The translations under genes were made by a program, and so were the position numbers. Below the pieces are notes generated by a model. It worked only from the letters and a program-made list of their open reading frames with translations. It was not told where the DNA came from and made no database searches. From Cypionkella sp. (GTDB lineage Bacteria > Pseudomonadota > Alphaproteobacteria > Rhodobacterales > Rhodobacteraceae), in the NCBI RefSeq assembly GCF_028290025.1, contig NZ_JAQGKQ010000092.1, forward strand, positions 1 through 64,000: 64,000 nucleotides of DNA, in the 5' to 3' direction. Position 1 is the stretch's first letter. Every line of letters begins with the position of its first letter. This document shows, piece after piece, positions 31,027-41,430 of this stretch.

Positions 31027-32865
31027 TCAAGCCGCCTCTGCCGCTTCTTCATCCGCCGATTGCCGCGCCCACATCGCGCTATATTTACCGTCACGCGCCA
31101 GCAGCTCGTCATGGGTGCCGCGTTCCGTCACGACGCCGTCCTCCAGCACCAGAATGCAGTCAGCATCGGCAATGGTCGAAAGCCTGTGCGCAATGGTAAT
31201 GACCGAGCGGCCCTGCCCCATCTCACGCAGGCTTTCCTGAATGCTCATCTCGGTCTGTGTGTCCAAAGCCGAAGTCGCCTCGTCCAGCACCAAGATCGGC
31301 GGGTTTTTCAACAACGTCCGCGCAATCCCGACCCGCTGCTTCTCGCCACCCGACAGTTTCAAGCCACGCTCGCCCACCGTGGTCGCATAGCCATCCGGCA
31401 GTGACATGATGAAATCGTGGATCTTCGCCGCCTTCGCAGCTGCAACAATCTCGGCCTCAGTCGCACCCGCGCGGCCATAAGCGATATTGTAATGCACGGT
31501 ATCATTGAACAAAACCGTGTCCTGCGGCACCACACCGATCAGCCCGTGCAGGCTCGTCTGCGTGATGTCGCGCAAGTCCTGCCCGTCAATCCGAATACTG
31601 CCGCCTGTCACATCATAAAACCGGAACAACAGCCGCCCGATGGTAGATTTCCCCGAGCCCGAAGGCCCGACCAACGCATACCTTTGCCCCGGTTTCAGCG
31701 TAAAACTGATCCCCTTCAGGATAGGCCGCGACGGATCATAGGCAAACCGCACATCGTCAAACACCACCTCGCCGCCCGTCACGCGCAACGCCGCAGCCCC
31801 CGCCTTATCAGTAACTTCCTCTGGCTGGCCGAGCAGATGAAACATCGCCGCCATATCAACCAAAGCCTGCCTGATCTCGCGGTAAACCGTGCCGAGAAAC
31901 CCCAAAGGCATGGTGATCTGCACCATATAGGCGTTGACCATCACAAAATCCCCGACGGTAAACTGCCCGGCTTCCACGCCATAAGCGCTCATCACCATTA
32001 CCAAAATGAGCCCGGTGGTGATGATAAAGCTTTGCCCCATATTCAGCACCGACAGACTTTGCCCGGTGCGCACCGCGAAGCCTTCATAACCCGCCATCGC
32101 CGCATCATAACGCGCCGCTTCCAAAGCCTCGGCGTTGAAATATTTCACGGTTTCAAAGTTGAGCAGGCTGTCAATCGCCTTCTGATTGGCGTCGGTATCC
32201 TGCTCGTTCATCTTACGGCGAATCTCGACCCGCCATTCGGTGACCATGAACGTGTAGGTGATATAGATCGCAATCGTCACCATCACGACCACAGCATACT
32301 GCCAGCCGAAATACAGCGCGAAGATGATGGACACCAACGACAATTCCAAAATCAGCGGCCCGATAGACAGCAACATGAAGCGCAACAGGAAATCGACGCC
32401 CTTCACCCCGCGCTCAATCACCCGGCTCAGACCCCCGGTTTTGCGCGTGATGTGGTAGCGCATCGACAACCGGTGAATATGCGTGAACGTCTCCAGCGCC
32501 AGCTTGCGCAACGCCCGTTGACCGACCCGCACGAACACCCAATCGCGAAACTCGCCAAACGCCACCGAGCCGAACCGCGCCAGCCCGTAAGCCACCGTCA
32601 GCCCAATCGCGCCAAGCCCGAGCACAGTCGCCGCATCCGGCGTGCGCCCAACCAAAGCATCCACCGCCTGCTTATACATGAACGGCATGGTGATAGAGAT
32701 CAGCTTTGCCCCCAGCAGGAACAGCAAAGCCAGCACGACCCGCACCTTCACCGCAGTCTCACCCGCTGGCCAAAGATAAGGTGCCACCCGCTTCATCGTC
32801 GCCCAACCCCCGGCGTGGCCGTCGTTGTCTGCGGTCTTTGTGGCCTTGATCGTCGCCTTACGCAT
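31027..32865 (-). CDS. Atm1/HMT1-type ABC exporter (fused permease and ATPase)
   Basis: GPSGSGKSTIGRLLFRFYD, LSGGEKQRVGIARTLLKNPPILVLDEATSALDT; start taken at MRKATIKATKTADNDG. Confidence 0.9.
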   Translation of the reverse strand: MRKATIKATKTADNDGHAGGWATMKRVAPYLWPAGETAVKVRVVLALLFLLGAKLISITMPFMYKQAVDALVGRTPDAATVLGLGAIGLTVAYGLARFGSVAFGEFRDWVFVRVGQRALRKLALETFTHIHRLSMRYHITRKTGGLSRVIERGVKGVDFLLRFMLLSIGPLILELSLVSIIFALYFGWQYAVVVMVTIAIYITYTFMVTEWRVEIRRKMNEQDTDANQKAIDSLLNFETVKYFNAEALEAARYDAAMAGYEGFAVRTGQSLSVLNMGQSFIITTGLILVMVMSAYGVEAGQFTVGDFVMVNAYMVQITMPLGFLGTVYREIRQALVDMAAMFHLLGQPEEVTDKAGAAALRVTGGEVVFDDVRFAYDPSRPILKGISFTLKPGQRYALVGPSGSGKSTIGRLLFRFYDVTGGSIRIDGQDLRDITQTSLHGLIGVVPQDTVLFNDTVHYNIAYGRAGATEAEIVAAAKAAKIHDFIMSLPDGYATTVGERGLKLSGGEKQRVGIARTLLKNPPILVLDEATSALDTQTEMSIQESLREMGQGRSVITIAHRLSTIADADCILVLEDGVVTERGTHDELLARDGKYSAMWARQSADEEAAEAA

Positions 32866-33170
32866 CTTCGCGTCCCTTGTCCCCAGATCAGCCAGATCGC
32901 CAACCCGCATTGTCGAAAGCCACTTATTCCCTACGCTCGGGTTGTTCAATGACATGGGGCAGGGAAACGTCAGCGAGCGACGGCCAACAAGACCAATCCA
33001 ACCGGCGTCGCTCTCGCGCGTACCACCTGGGCCGATGCTGATCATTGGAAAATTGGCTGATGCGATTTCGCGATCAGACCGAACTCCAAGATAAGTCACT
33101 CCAGATGTGGCGTTTAATCGCCCGCGCCCGCACGCGAAAAACCACGTGCGCCCTGCGGATTCTGCCCTAA

Positions 33171-34661
33171 CTACTCCGCCTTAGGTATCGTAAAGACTTG
33201 GCCCGGATAGATCAGATCGGCATCCTTTATCTTGTCGCGGTTGGCCTCGAACACCTGAACATACATCACGCCGTTACCAAAGTTTTGCTGCGCGATCCCC
33301 CACAGAGTGTAACCCGGCTGCACCGTGACCGTCACCAACGCAGCCTTCGCCACATCCGCGTCAGCCGCCTTTGGTGCAGCTTCGCTTACATCAGCGGCTG
33401 GTCCGATCATCGGCACCACATCTGTCGCAGCAATATCGGCCAAATCCATAGCGTCTGCCCCCGAAGCCTCAGCCTCCGCAGGCGCATCTCCAACAGCCGG
33501 AGCCACAGCGATCATCTCCGCAGGCTCGGCAGCCGCACCCGAGGCCGCAGCCAAAGCCTCCAACGTTTCGCGTTTGAACGGAGTTTCAAACCGTGAGGTC
33601 ACGCTGCCGTCCGGTGCCAGTTGATCGACCCGCAACGTATAAATGCCCGCCGCCACATCCTGCAACGTCGCAGCCCAAGCCCCATCCGAGCCCGCCGCAA
33701 CATCAGCCACCGCCGTGCCATCCAAATACACCCGTAGCGCTGCCAACCCTTGCGCACGTCCGCCCAACATCACCGCACCATCGGGCGCATAGCTGATCGT
33801 CTCAACCGCGACATTTGCTGCAACCTCGGCAGGCACATCGCCCGCAGGCTGCAAAACCTTCACCCCGTCAGGCGCAATCAGCACCGCCGCCGGAGCCTGC
33901 AACATATCCGCAGATCCAGTCGCAGAACCAAGCTCCGGCACGTCCGTCGGGGCCAGCGCCACAGTCTCAACCCCGTTTAGCGCAACGCCGTCTAGGCCAA
34001 CGGCCTGCAACGACAACATGCGTGCCACCGGGCTGGGGCTCACCTCAAACAACGCGGCAAATTTGCCCTGCCCGTTCGCGACAGCCTTGGCGATCTCAAC
34101 TCCGTCTACCTGCAACGACACCGCAGCCCCCGGAGCAGCCGCCCCCGCCACGGTCGCAGCCCCGTCAGGTGCCACCCGCACCACGTCAAAGCTCGGCGGC
34201 GCGGCTGCGTCAGTAACCGCATTCGGTGCTGCATTTTCAGCCGATACCGCATCAGACGGTGCCGCAGTCGGCGCATCGCTTGCAACCGCTTCAACAGGGG
34301 CTGCATCTGGCGCAGACGCATCGGCTGCATTCGTTTCCGCAAGCGCAGCCTCCGCCAGCGGTGCAGCCATTTCAGTTGCATCGGCCGCTCCCGCGTCGAT
34401 GGGCGCTGCATCTTTTACAGCCGCCACAGGTGCATCGCCCTCAATCGCTTTTAGAGGCGCACTTTCAACCCCTGCGACCTTCGCAGCAGGCGCAACCACC
34501 GCAACCGGCTGCACGGCCTTTGGAACAGCATCTTCCGGACCCCGCGCGAAACCGAAGTATCCAGCCACGGCCACCACAGCCGCCCCCGCCGTCATAATCC
34601 CGATCCGCGCGCCCGCGCTCAACGCATTCCCGCCAGCCATCGCTTCCCCCCGCAAGTTCAA
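33171..34661 (-). CDS. LysM domain protein with an Ala/Asp-rich low-complexity region
   Basis: C-terminal VQPGYTLWGIAQQNFGNGVMYVQVFEANRDKIKDADLIYPGQVFTIP. Confidence 0.85.
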   Translation of the reverse strand: MNLRGEAMAGGNALSAGARIGIMTAGAAVVAVAGYFGFARGPEDAVPKAVQPVAVVAPAAKVAGVESAPLKAIEGDAPVAAVKDAAPIDAGAADATEMAAPLAEAALAETNAADASAPDAAPVEAVASDAPTAAPSDAVSAENAAPNAVTDAAAPPSFDVVRVAPDGAATVAGAAAPGAAVSLQVDGVEIAKAVANGQGKFAALFEVSPSPVARMLSLQAVGLDGVALNGVETVALAPTDVPELGSATGSADMLQAPAAVLIAPDGVKVLQPAGDVPAEVAANVAVETISYAPDGAVMLGGRAQGLAALRVYLDGTAVADVAAGSDGAWAATLQDVAAGIYTLRVDQLAPDGSVTSRFETPFKRETLEALAAASGAAAEPAEMIAVAPAVGDAPAEAEASGADAMDLADIAATDVVPMIGPAADVSEAAPKAADADVAKAALVTVTVQPGYTLWGIAQQNFGNGVMYVQVFEANRDKIKDADLIYPGQVFTIPKAE

Positions 34662-34737
34662 AGCCTGTTTTGCGGCCCTTCATTATTTACTATGGAACCT
34701 CTATATCAGGCGTCAACGCAACATTTTTCGGATAGAT

Positions 34738-35301
34738 ATGCCCATGGCCCGTGCGCTTCGTTCGATCTGTGTCTTCTGTGGCGCGCGACCCGGCCTCAAT
34801 CCTGCCCATGTGACGGTCGCCCGCGCGCTCGGCACAGCCATCGCCGCCGAGGGATGGCGGTTGGTGTTTGGCGCAGGAGATGTCGGTTTGATGGGCGAAG
34901 TCGCCCGCGCCGCCCAGACCGCCGGAGCACCGACCTTCGGCGTGATCCCAACGCATCTGATGGGAGCAGAGCGTGGCAAACACGATCTGTCGCAACTGGT
35001 GATTACCGAAGACATGCACGAGCGCAAAAAGGTGATGTTCATCAACTCTGACGCCATCGTGGTGCTGCCCGGCGGTGCGGGTAGCTTGGATGAGTTTTTT
35101 GAGGTGCTGACTTGGGCGCAAATCGGGCTTCACCGCAAGCCGATCTACCTTTTAAACTCCGAGGGCTACTGGAACCCGCTGATCGCCCTGCTCGATCACA
35201 TCGTGGCCGAGGGCTTTGCCGATCCATCGGTGAAAGGCTTTTTTACCGCAGTTCCCGACGTGCCTGCGCTGACAAACGCCTTGCGCACCGCACTATCCTA
35301 G
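34738..35301 (+). CDS. TIGR00730/LOG family Rossmann-fold protein
   Basis: SICVFCGARPG; VVLPGGAGSLDEFFEVLTWAQIGLH. Confidence 0.92.
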   Translation: MPMARALRSICVFCGARPGLNPAHVTVARALGTAIAAEGWRLVFGAGDVGLMGEVARAAQTAGAPTFGVIPTHLMGAERGKHDLSQLVITEDMHERKKVMFINSDAIVVLPGGAGSLDEFFEVLTWAQIGLHRKPIYLLNSEGYWNPLIALLDHIVAEGFADPSVKGFFTAVPDVPALTNALRTALS

Positions 35302-35316
35302 CTCGCAACCTCTCGC

Positions 35317-36207
35317 CTACGACAAATCCACCACGGTAATCTCTGGCGGCACACCAAACCGAATTGGCAGACCCGAGCAGCCAATGCCGCCCGACACCAC
35401 CAGATCGCGCATCCCCTCGCGGAAATGCCCATAATCAAACCGCTGCCCGAACCGCGACGGCACCACCGGAGCCCACGGCCCAAACCGTACCTGTCCGCCA
35501 TGGGTATGCCCCGAAAGCGTCAGCGCCACCCGGTCCGGCACGGTGACAAATTGATCAGGCTCATGCGCCAACAAGATCGCCGGATCGTAGCCACTCATCT
35601 GCGCGACCACGCCCGGCACATCTGACATGCCGATGATATCGCGGCGATTTTTGCGCTGAAAACACGATTGGCTCTCGGTGCCACCCAGCCAAAACGCCGT
35701 GTCACCCTGCCCCAGCTTCACCGCGCGATTGGCGAGAACCTTAATCCCTGCAGCCTCCAACGCCAGCTGTGTATGACAAGGCCCAACCTTGCGCGCCAAA
35801 GCTTGCGGATCGTCCCACCAATCATGGTTGCCCGTCACTGCATAAACCCCAAGCGGCGCCCGCAATCCCGCCAAGATCGGAGCCACCACATCAATCGGCA
35901 CAATGCGCCGCTGAAACTTATGCGTTGCGCGGTAGTCGCCCATCAGTGCAATCAAGTCAGCGCCTTGCGCATTGGCAACCTCGACCACTTGCGCCACGCG
36001 GCCCTCATCCATGCCAAAGCCGCAGGCGTGCAAATCCGCGACCATCGCAATCCGCAAGCGCTGACCGCGCCGCCACCCCGGCGGCTGCACAGCCCAATTT
36101 TGCACCCGCAACTGCCAAGCCGCCTCAGCCACTGCATAGCCGCCCACGAAAAAGCCTGCCAGAGTTCCCCCCAGCAGGCCCTTCAAAAATCCTCGACGCG
36201 AGAGCAT
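35317..36207 (-). CDS. Metallophosphoesterase (YaeI-like)
   Basis: MVADLHACGFG, VTGNHDWWDD, LSGHTHGGQV; TAT-like start MLSRRGFLKG. Confidence 0.9.
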   Translation of the reverse strand: MLSRRGFLKGLLGGTLAGFFVGGYAVAEAAWQLRVQNWAVQPPGWRRGQRLRIAMVADLHACGFGMDEGRVAQVVEVANAQGADLIALMGDYRATHKFQRRIVPIDVVAPILAGLRAPLGVYAVTGNHDWWDDPQALARKVGPCHTQLALEAAGIKVLANRAVKLGQGDTAFWLGGTESQSCFQRKNRRDIIGMSDVPGVVAQMSGYDPAILLAHEPDQFVTVPDRVALTLSGHTHGGQVRFGPWAPVVPSRFGQRFDYGHFREGMRDLVVSGGIGCSGLPIRFGVPPEITVVDLS

Positions 36208-36220
36208 CGCCGGTCGGCAG

Positions 36221-36823
36221 TTACAGCTTGGCCGCAACCGCTTCCCAGTTCACCAACTTCTCAAGGAAGTTCGACAGATAAGCCGGACGTTTGTTGCGGA
36301 AGTCGATGTAGTAGGAGTGTTCCCAAACATCGCAGCCGAGCAATGCAGTCTGACCAAAGCACAGCGGATTGACGCCATTTTCGGTCTTGGTGATCTTCAA
36401 GCTGCCGTCTGTATCCTTCACCAGCCAAGCCCAGCCCGAACCAAACTGACCCGCGCCCGCCGCTGCGAAATCTTCTTTGAACTTGTCGATCGAGAAGAAG
36501 CTTTCCTTCAACGCAGTCTCCAAAGCTCCCGGCATAGCCTTCGACTCGCCCGGCCCCATCACCTCCCAGAAATGGGTGTGATTCCAATGCTGGCTCGCAT
36601 TGTTGAAGATGCCGCTCTGCGCCACCGAACCGGCCACATAAGTGCCTTTAACGATATCTTCCAGAGACTTGGATTCCCATTCGGTGCCAGCAATCAGCTT
36701 GTTGCCGTTATCGACATAGGCTTTGTGGTGAATGTCGTGGTGGAATTCCAGCGTCTCTTTAGACATGCCAAGCGACGCCAGCGCGTCATGCGCATAGGGA
36801 AGATCGGGAAGGGTAAATGCCAT
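36221..36823 (-). CDS. sodB: Superoxide dismutase (Fe type)
   Basis: MAFTLPDLPYAHDALASLGMSKETLEFHHDIHHKAYVDNGN; DVWEHSYYIDFRNKRPAYLSNFL. Confidence 0.95.
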   Translation of the reverse strand: MAFTLPDLPYAHDALASLGMSKETLEFHHDIHHKAYVDNGNKLIAGTEWESKSLEDIVKGTYVAGSVAQSGIFNNASQHWNHTHFWEVMGPGESKAMPGALETALKESFFSIDKFKEDFAAAGAGQFGSGWAWLVKDTDGSLKITKTENGVNPLCFGQTALLGCDVWEHSYYIDFRNKRPAYLSNFLEKLVNWEAVAAKL

Positions 36824-36934
36824 CGGAGTAACTCCTGTTCAGATGTGCGTTACGCTCTATAAGTGGCTTTGCGCCGCGAAGGTCAAGAGCAAGCCTTGGC
36901 ATTTGCTACTTCTTGCACGCCTTATTGCCGAGCC

Positions 36935-37345
36935 TCACTTTTGAACAGTGCAATGCCCCTCGCTGGAGAATTGGTTATCATAGCCCACGGGCGTCACCGA
37001 CAGCGAAAGCTTGCCATCTGCCTTGATCCGAGCGCGAAATTGCCAAGAAGTCGTGTCGGTTGGGCCTTTCAGCGATTTAAGCCGCCAGTCGAACACCGTG
37101 CGCACGTCGCTTTCCGACTGCAACTTGCCCTGAATTGGTTTGCCTACCGTGTCCATGATGATCGGATCATTGACCAACACCTCACCCGAGGCTTTATCGT
37201 ACGAGATCACATATTCGGGCTGAATAACGGAATCCCTGCGACCTTTCTCCGGTTTGCAATCATATACCACCGGCTTGGCGAAAACCGCCGTCGCACTCAT
37301 TACCATCGCTGTCGCAACAGCAAAACCCATTCCACGAAATGCCAT
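36935..37345 (-). CDS. Secreted hypothetical protein
   Basis: Signal peptide MAFRGMGFAVATAMVMSATAVFA. Confidence 0.7.
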   Translation of the reverse strand: MAFRGMGFAVATAMVMSATAVFAKPVVYDCKPEKGRRDSVIQPEYVISYDKASGEVLVNDPIIMDTVGKPIQGKLQSESDVRTVFDWRLKSLKGPTDTTSWQFRARIKADGKLSLSVTPVGYDNQFSSEGHCTVQK

Positions 37346-37425
37346 CTGGCCGATCCCTATAATACATGCGCCTACCAGAGCGCAGCGGGTGTATCGACGT
37401 CAAGGCATTAATTTACTGATTTTCC

Positions 37426-37977
37426 TCAATAAACTTCACTGCCCTTCGTCGCGGAATGGCTCAGCAGACCCATCATATACCCCGCGACCGAGCGGAAGCA
37501 GACAACCGTATAACCGTCGCCGTCTTTCCAGAACGCCGCAGCCACCTGAGCCGCCCTTGTCCGGCGCAGCTCTTTCGGCCCCAAAGTCGCGAAATCCACT
37601 GGCGAAAGCTTGGCCAAAACCTGATCGGCCTTTGCGCCTTCGACACGAAACACCGCGCGGGCATCCGACAAAGTCACCGCAAGATGATGCTGACCGGCCA
37701 GCGCCTCGGCAATCGCCGCCAGCGCCGCATTGGTTTCCGCATACGGCAGCAGCAGCAGATATTCGTCCGGGCTCATCCAGCCAGCCGCCTTATCGCCCGC
37801 AATCTCAATCTGGCGCTGACCCGGAACGCCCAGACCCACCGCCGCCAGGATAGCCGCAGCCAACCCCGGCAGATCAGACTTCGCCCGCAATGAGATCATC
37901 CCAACCGGGCCAATCTCACGCACCTTCGCAAAGCCGTCGAAAGCAACCTGTCCCAACGCACTGACCACATTAGACAT
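37426..37977 (-). CDS. soxG: Sarcosine oxidase subunit gamma
   Basis: SoxG-like GWMSPDEYLLLLPY; overlaps the soxA 3' end. Confidence 0.9.
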   Translation of the reverse strand: MSNVVSALGQVAFDGFAKVREIGPVGMISLRAKSDLPGLAAAILAAVGLGVPGQRQIEIAGDKAAGWMSPDEYLLLLPYAETNAALAAIAEALAGQHHLAVTLSDARAVFRVEGAKADQVLAKLSPVDFATLGPKELRRTRAAQVAAAFWKDGDGYTVVCFRSVAGYMMGLLSHSATKGSEVY

Positions 37978-40900
37978 TTTGCTTCTCCCCGTCTTTGTCA
38001 TAAAATACCGGATCGACCACTTTGGCCTTCACAACCCCGCCGGTGATCGTGGTAAACTCCACCACATCGCCCAGCCGATCCATGCCACCCTTGATCAATC
38101 CCATCGCAATACCGCGCTTTAACGTCGGCGAATGATAGGTCGAGGTCACCCGGCCTTGCGTGTTGCCCTGCCCGTTCGCATTCTTCCCAGCCGACGGAAT
38201 ATAAGCGCCGTCCTGAATAACCGAGCCGTCCAAAGTCTCAAACCCGGCCAGCTTCCAACGGTCAGGGCTTGCCAAGAAATTGCGCTCCTGCCCACGTTTG
38301 CCGAGGAAATCCGCCTTCTTCTTCGAGATCGCCCAGCCGAGGTTCAAATCCTGCGGAATAATCGTGCCGTCCGTCTCGTCGCCGATCATGATAAAGCCCT
38401 TTTCGGCCCGCATGATATGCAGTGCTTCGGTGCCATAACCCATCGCGCCAAACTCAGCGCCAGCCGTATGCAGGGCTTCCCAAAACGCCAGCCCCATGCT
38501 CGCCGGAACTGCTACTTCGTAAGACAATTCGCCCGAGAAACTGATCCGGTAAATCCGCACCGGGAAACCACCCAACGTGCCATCAGCCCATTGCATGAAC
38601 GGCAGTGTCTCTTTCGACACATCCATACCGCCCATTTTCTCCAGCAATTTCCGAGCGTTTGGCCCGACAACCGCGATCTGCGCCAGTTGTTCCGTCACAT
38701 TGGCGGTATATACCTGCCAATCCCACCACTCACATTGCAGCCAATCCTCCATCCAAGCATGAATACGGTCCGCGCCGCCCGAGGTCGTATGGCAAAGCCA
38801 GGTATCCGCATCAATCCGCGCCACAACACCGTCGTCCGACAGAAAGCCCTGCTCGGTACACATCAGCCCATAACGGCACTTGCCGACCGGCAAAGTGCTC
38901 ATCACGCCAGTGTAAAGCATGTCCAGGAACTTCCCCGCATCCGGACCTTTGACGATGATCTTACCGAGGGTAGAGGCATCGAGCAGCCCCAAATTACTCC
39001 GCGTATTCAACACCTCACGATGCACCGATTGCTCGTGATTTTCACCCGGACGCGGGAAAGTATACGGCCTGCGCCACAGCCCAACCGGCTCAAAATACGC
39101 GTGGTTTTTCTCATGCCACGCGTGCATCGGCGTCTTGCGCAAAGGTTGGAATATATCCCCCCGCGACTCGCCAGCCAAAGCCCCCAAAGTCACCGGAGCG
39201 TAAGGCGGCCGGAACGTCGTGGTGCCAACCTGCGGTATTTCTTCATGCAACGCATCAGCTAACACCGCCAGCCCGTTGATATTGCTCAACTTACCCTGAT
39301 CTGTAGCCATGCCCAAAGTCGTATACCGCTTGGTATGCTCAACCGAGGAATACCCCTCACGCGCAGCCAGTTGCACGTCAGAAACCTTCACATCGTTCTG
39401 ATAATCCAGCCACATCTTAGCCTTCAACGCAGGCCCAGCCCCCTGCGGCATGATCCAGACGGCCTCCATATCCGCCTCAGACACCGCATCGGCCACCGCA
39501 GCCACAGCTTCCACCGTGAACCCGGCAGCCATCGCCGCCGCTTGGCCACCCTTGGCCGCATCGACCAACACGTCAGCCGCCGTCATCGCACCATTGGCAT
39601 TACCCACCGGCACCACCATCGCCAAACCATCCGCGCCAGTCGGCGGACGAGCCGCATCAGGCCGGAAATGCGCGTGGGTCTTGTCCCAGATCAGCTTGCC
39701 GCCGCAATGGCTCCACAAGTGAACCACCGGAGACCACCCCCCCGACATCGCCACTGCATCGCAGGAAATTTCCTCCAAAACAGCGCCTTCGCCAGCTTGC
39801 ACACAAAGCGACACACCCGAGACTCGCTTGCCGCCCTTAACCTTGGCAATCGCGCGACCAGCCTCAATGCGTATCCCCATCGCGCGCGCTTTCGCAGGCA
39901 GATCGCCCGTCACCGAAGCCCGAGCATCAACAATACAAGGCACCGCCAGCCCCGCCTGCTTCAGCGCAATCGCCGTCCGGTACGCATCATCATTGTTGGT
40001 GACAACAACCGTGCGATCACCCGGGCTTACCGCGTAATTCACCACATAATCGCGCACCGACCCCGCCAGCATCACGCCCGGAATATCATTGCCCGCAAAC
40101 GACAATGGCCGCTCAATAGCCCCCGTCGCCGTGATGATCTGGCTAGCGCGAATACGCCACAACCGATGCTTCGGCCGCCCATCACCCGGCGTCGTATCGG
40201 AGATCTTTTCCTCCGCCAGCACATAGCCGTGGTCATAAACCCCGGCACCCATCGTGCGGAGCCGCATCGTCACATTGTCCATCGCTGCAAGGGCTTGCAC
40301 GGTGGAGTTAATCCAAACATCCGCAGGCTGACCCTCAATCACCTCGCCATCGACAGGCGCGCGACCGCCCCAATGCGCCGACTGCTCCAGCAACATCACC
40401 CGAGCGCCCGAAGCCCCCGCCACCAGCGCCGCTTGCAGACCCGCAATGCCGCCACCGATCACCAGCACATCGCAAAAGCTGTAGGTGTACTCATAACGAT
40501 CCGCATCCCGCGCGGTCGGCGCTTTCCCAAGCCCAGCCGAGCGCCGAATGATCGGCTCAAACACATGCTTCCACGCAGCCCGCGGCCACATGAAGGTTTT
40601 GTAGTAAAACCCACCCGGCAAAAACCTTGCGAGGGTGTTGTTAATCACCCCCACGTCGAACTCCAGCGAAGGCCAGTGGTTCTGGCTCGCCGCCTCCAGC
40701 CCGTCGAACAACTCGGTCGTAGTCACGCGCTGGTTCGGCTCAAACCGACCATCACGACCCAAACCGACGATTGCGTTGGGTTCTTCCGGCCCCGCCGCCA
40801 CCAGCCCACGCGGGCGGTGATATTTGAAACTGCGGCCCAGCAACATCTGGTCATTCGCCAGCAGCGCCGCCGCCAGAGTATCCCCCGAAAGCCCGCGCAA

Positions 40901-40978
40901 CCTCTTGCCGTTAAACGAAAACTCTTGCGGAGCCGAGCGGTCGATCAGACGGCCGCCTTTGGATAACCGGGTGCTCAT
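37970..40978 (-). CDS. soxA: Sarcosine oxidase subunit alpha
   Basis: 1002 aa with FAD-binding GGGIAGLQAALVAGASGARVMLLEQ and a C-terminal GcvT/aminomethyltransferase domain. Confidence 0.96.
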   Translation of the reverse strand: MSTRLSKGGRLIDRSAPQEFSFNGKRLRGLSGDTLAAALLANDQMLLGRSFKYHRPRGLVAAGPEEPNAIVGLGRDGRFEPNQRVTTTELFDGLEAASQNHWPSLEFDVGVINNTLARFLPGGFYYKTFMWPRAAWKHVFEPIIRRSAGLGKAPTARDADRYEYTYSFCDVLVIGGGIAGLQAALVAGASGARVMLLEQSAHWGGRAPVDGEVIEGQPADVWINSTVQALAAMDNVTMRLRTMGAGVYDHGYVLAEEKISDTTPGDGRPKHRLWRIRASQIITATGAIERPLSFAGNDIPGVMLAGSVRDYVVNYAVSPGDRTVVVTNNDDAYRTAIALKQAGLAVPCIVDARASVTGDLPAKARAMGIRIEAGRAIAKVKGGKRVSGVSLCVQAGEGAVLEEISCDAVAMSGGWSPVVHLWSHCGGKLIWDKTHAHFRPDAARPPTGADGLAMVVPVGNANGAMTAADVLVDAAKGGQAAAMAAGFTVEAVAAVADAVSEADMEAVWIMPQGAGPALKAKMWLDYQNDVKVSDVQLAAREGYSSVEHTKRYTTLGMATDQGKLSNINGLAVLADALHEEIPQVGTTTFRPPYAPVTLGALAGESRGDIFQPLRKTPMHAWHEKNHAYFEPVGLWRRPYTFPRPGENHEQSVHREVLNTRSNLGLLDASTLGKIIVKGPDAGKFLDMLYTGVMSTLPVGKCRYGLMCTEQGFLSDDGVVARIDADTWLCHTTSGGADRIHAWMEDWLQCEWWDWQVYTANVTEQLAQIAVVGPNARKLLEKMGGMDVSKETLPFMQWADGTLGGFPVRIYRISFSGELSYEVAVPASMGLAFWEALHTAGAEFGAMGYGTEALHIMRAEKGFIMIGDETDGTIIPQDLNLGWAISKKKADFLGKRGQERNFLASPDRWKLAGFETLDGSVIQDGAYIPSAGKNANGQGNTQGRVTSTYHSPTLKRGIAMGLIKGGMDRLGDVVEFTTITGGVVKAKVVDPVFYDKDGEKQNV

Positions 40979-41298
40979 TTGTAACCATTCCAGTCCGGCC
41001 GCTTGGCCTTAATCTTGTCTTGCAGATCAGCAGGAGGCGTCGAAGATTGCGCCGCATAGGTGCCGAACACCTCTAGCGTCGCCGTATCCCGCGCCGCCAA
41101 AAACCATTTGCCACAGCCGTAAACATGCCGCCAACGCTCAAAATGCACGCCTTTGGGGTTCTTCCGCGCGAACATGTAATCTTCGAACTCGGTGTCCGAC
41201 GCCCCCGGCCCGAACCGCTTCAAATGCGCCTCGTATCCCGGCGTAAGCTCAGTTTCCTCGGCTTTGACGCCGCAATACGGACATTCCAGAATCAGCAT
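40975..41298 (-). CDS. soxD: Sarcosine oxidase subunit delta
   Basis: MLILECPYCGVKAEETELTPGYEAHLKRFGPGASDTEFEDYMFARKNPKGVHFERWRHVYGCGKWFLAARDT. Confidence 0.95.
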   Translation of the reverse strand: MLILECPYCGVKAEETELTPGYEAHLKRFGPGASDTEFEDYMFARKNPKGVHFERWRHVYGCGKWFLAARDTATLEVFGTYAAQSSTPPADLQDKIKAKRPDWNGYK

Positions 41299-41360
41299 AG
41301 CGTCATCCCTTTTGGCGAATTTTTCGTAAAAAGCGCAGGCCCGACAGTCCGCGAAAACGA

Positions 41361-41395
41361 CAAAAGGGCGGGCACCCTAAGATGCCCGCCCAAAA
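41361..41395 (-). terminator. Intrinsic terminator inside the sox cluster
   Basis: Minus strand: gggcgggcatcttagggtgcccgccc followed by ttttg. Confidence 0.8.
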
Positions 41396-41430
41396 GTGTG
41401 ATCTGAGATATAGCCCGCAGGCCCGAAAAG

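Noticed and set aside
31417-32952. 511-aa plus-strand ORF across the ABC exporter
   Set aside because: Antisense to the Atm1-type gene; H/R/Q-rich shadow translation.
39335-40966. 543-aa plus-strand ORF across soxA
   Set aside because: Antisense to soxA; shadow ORF.
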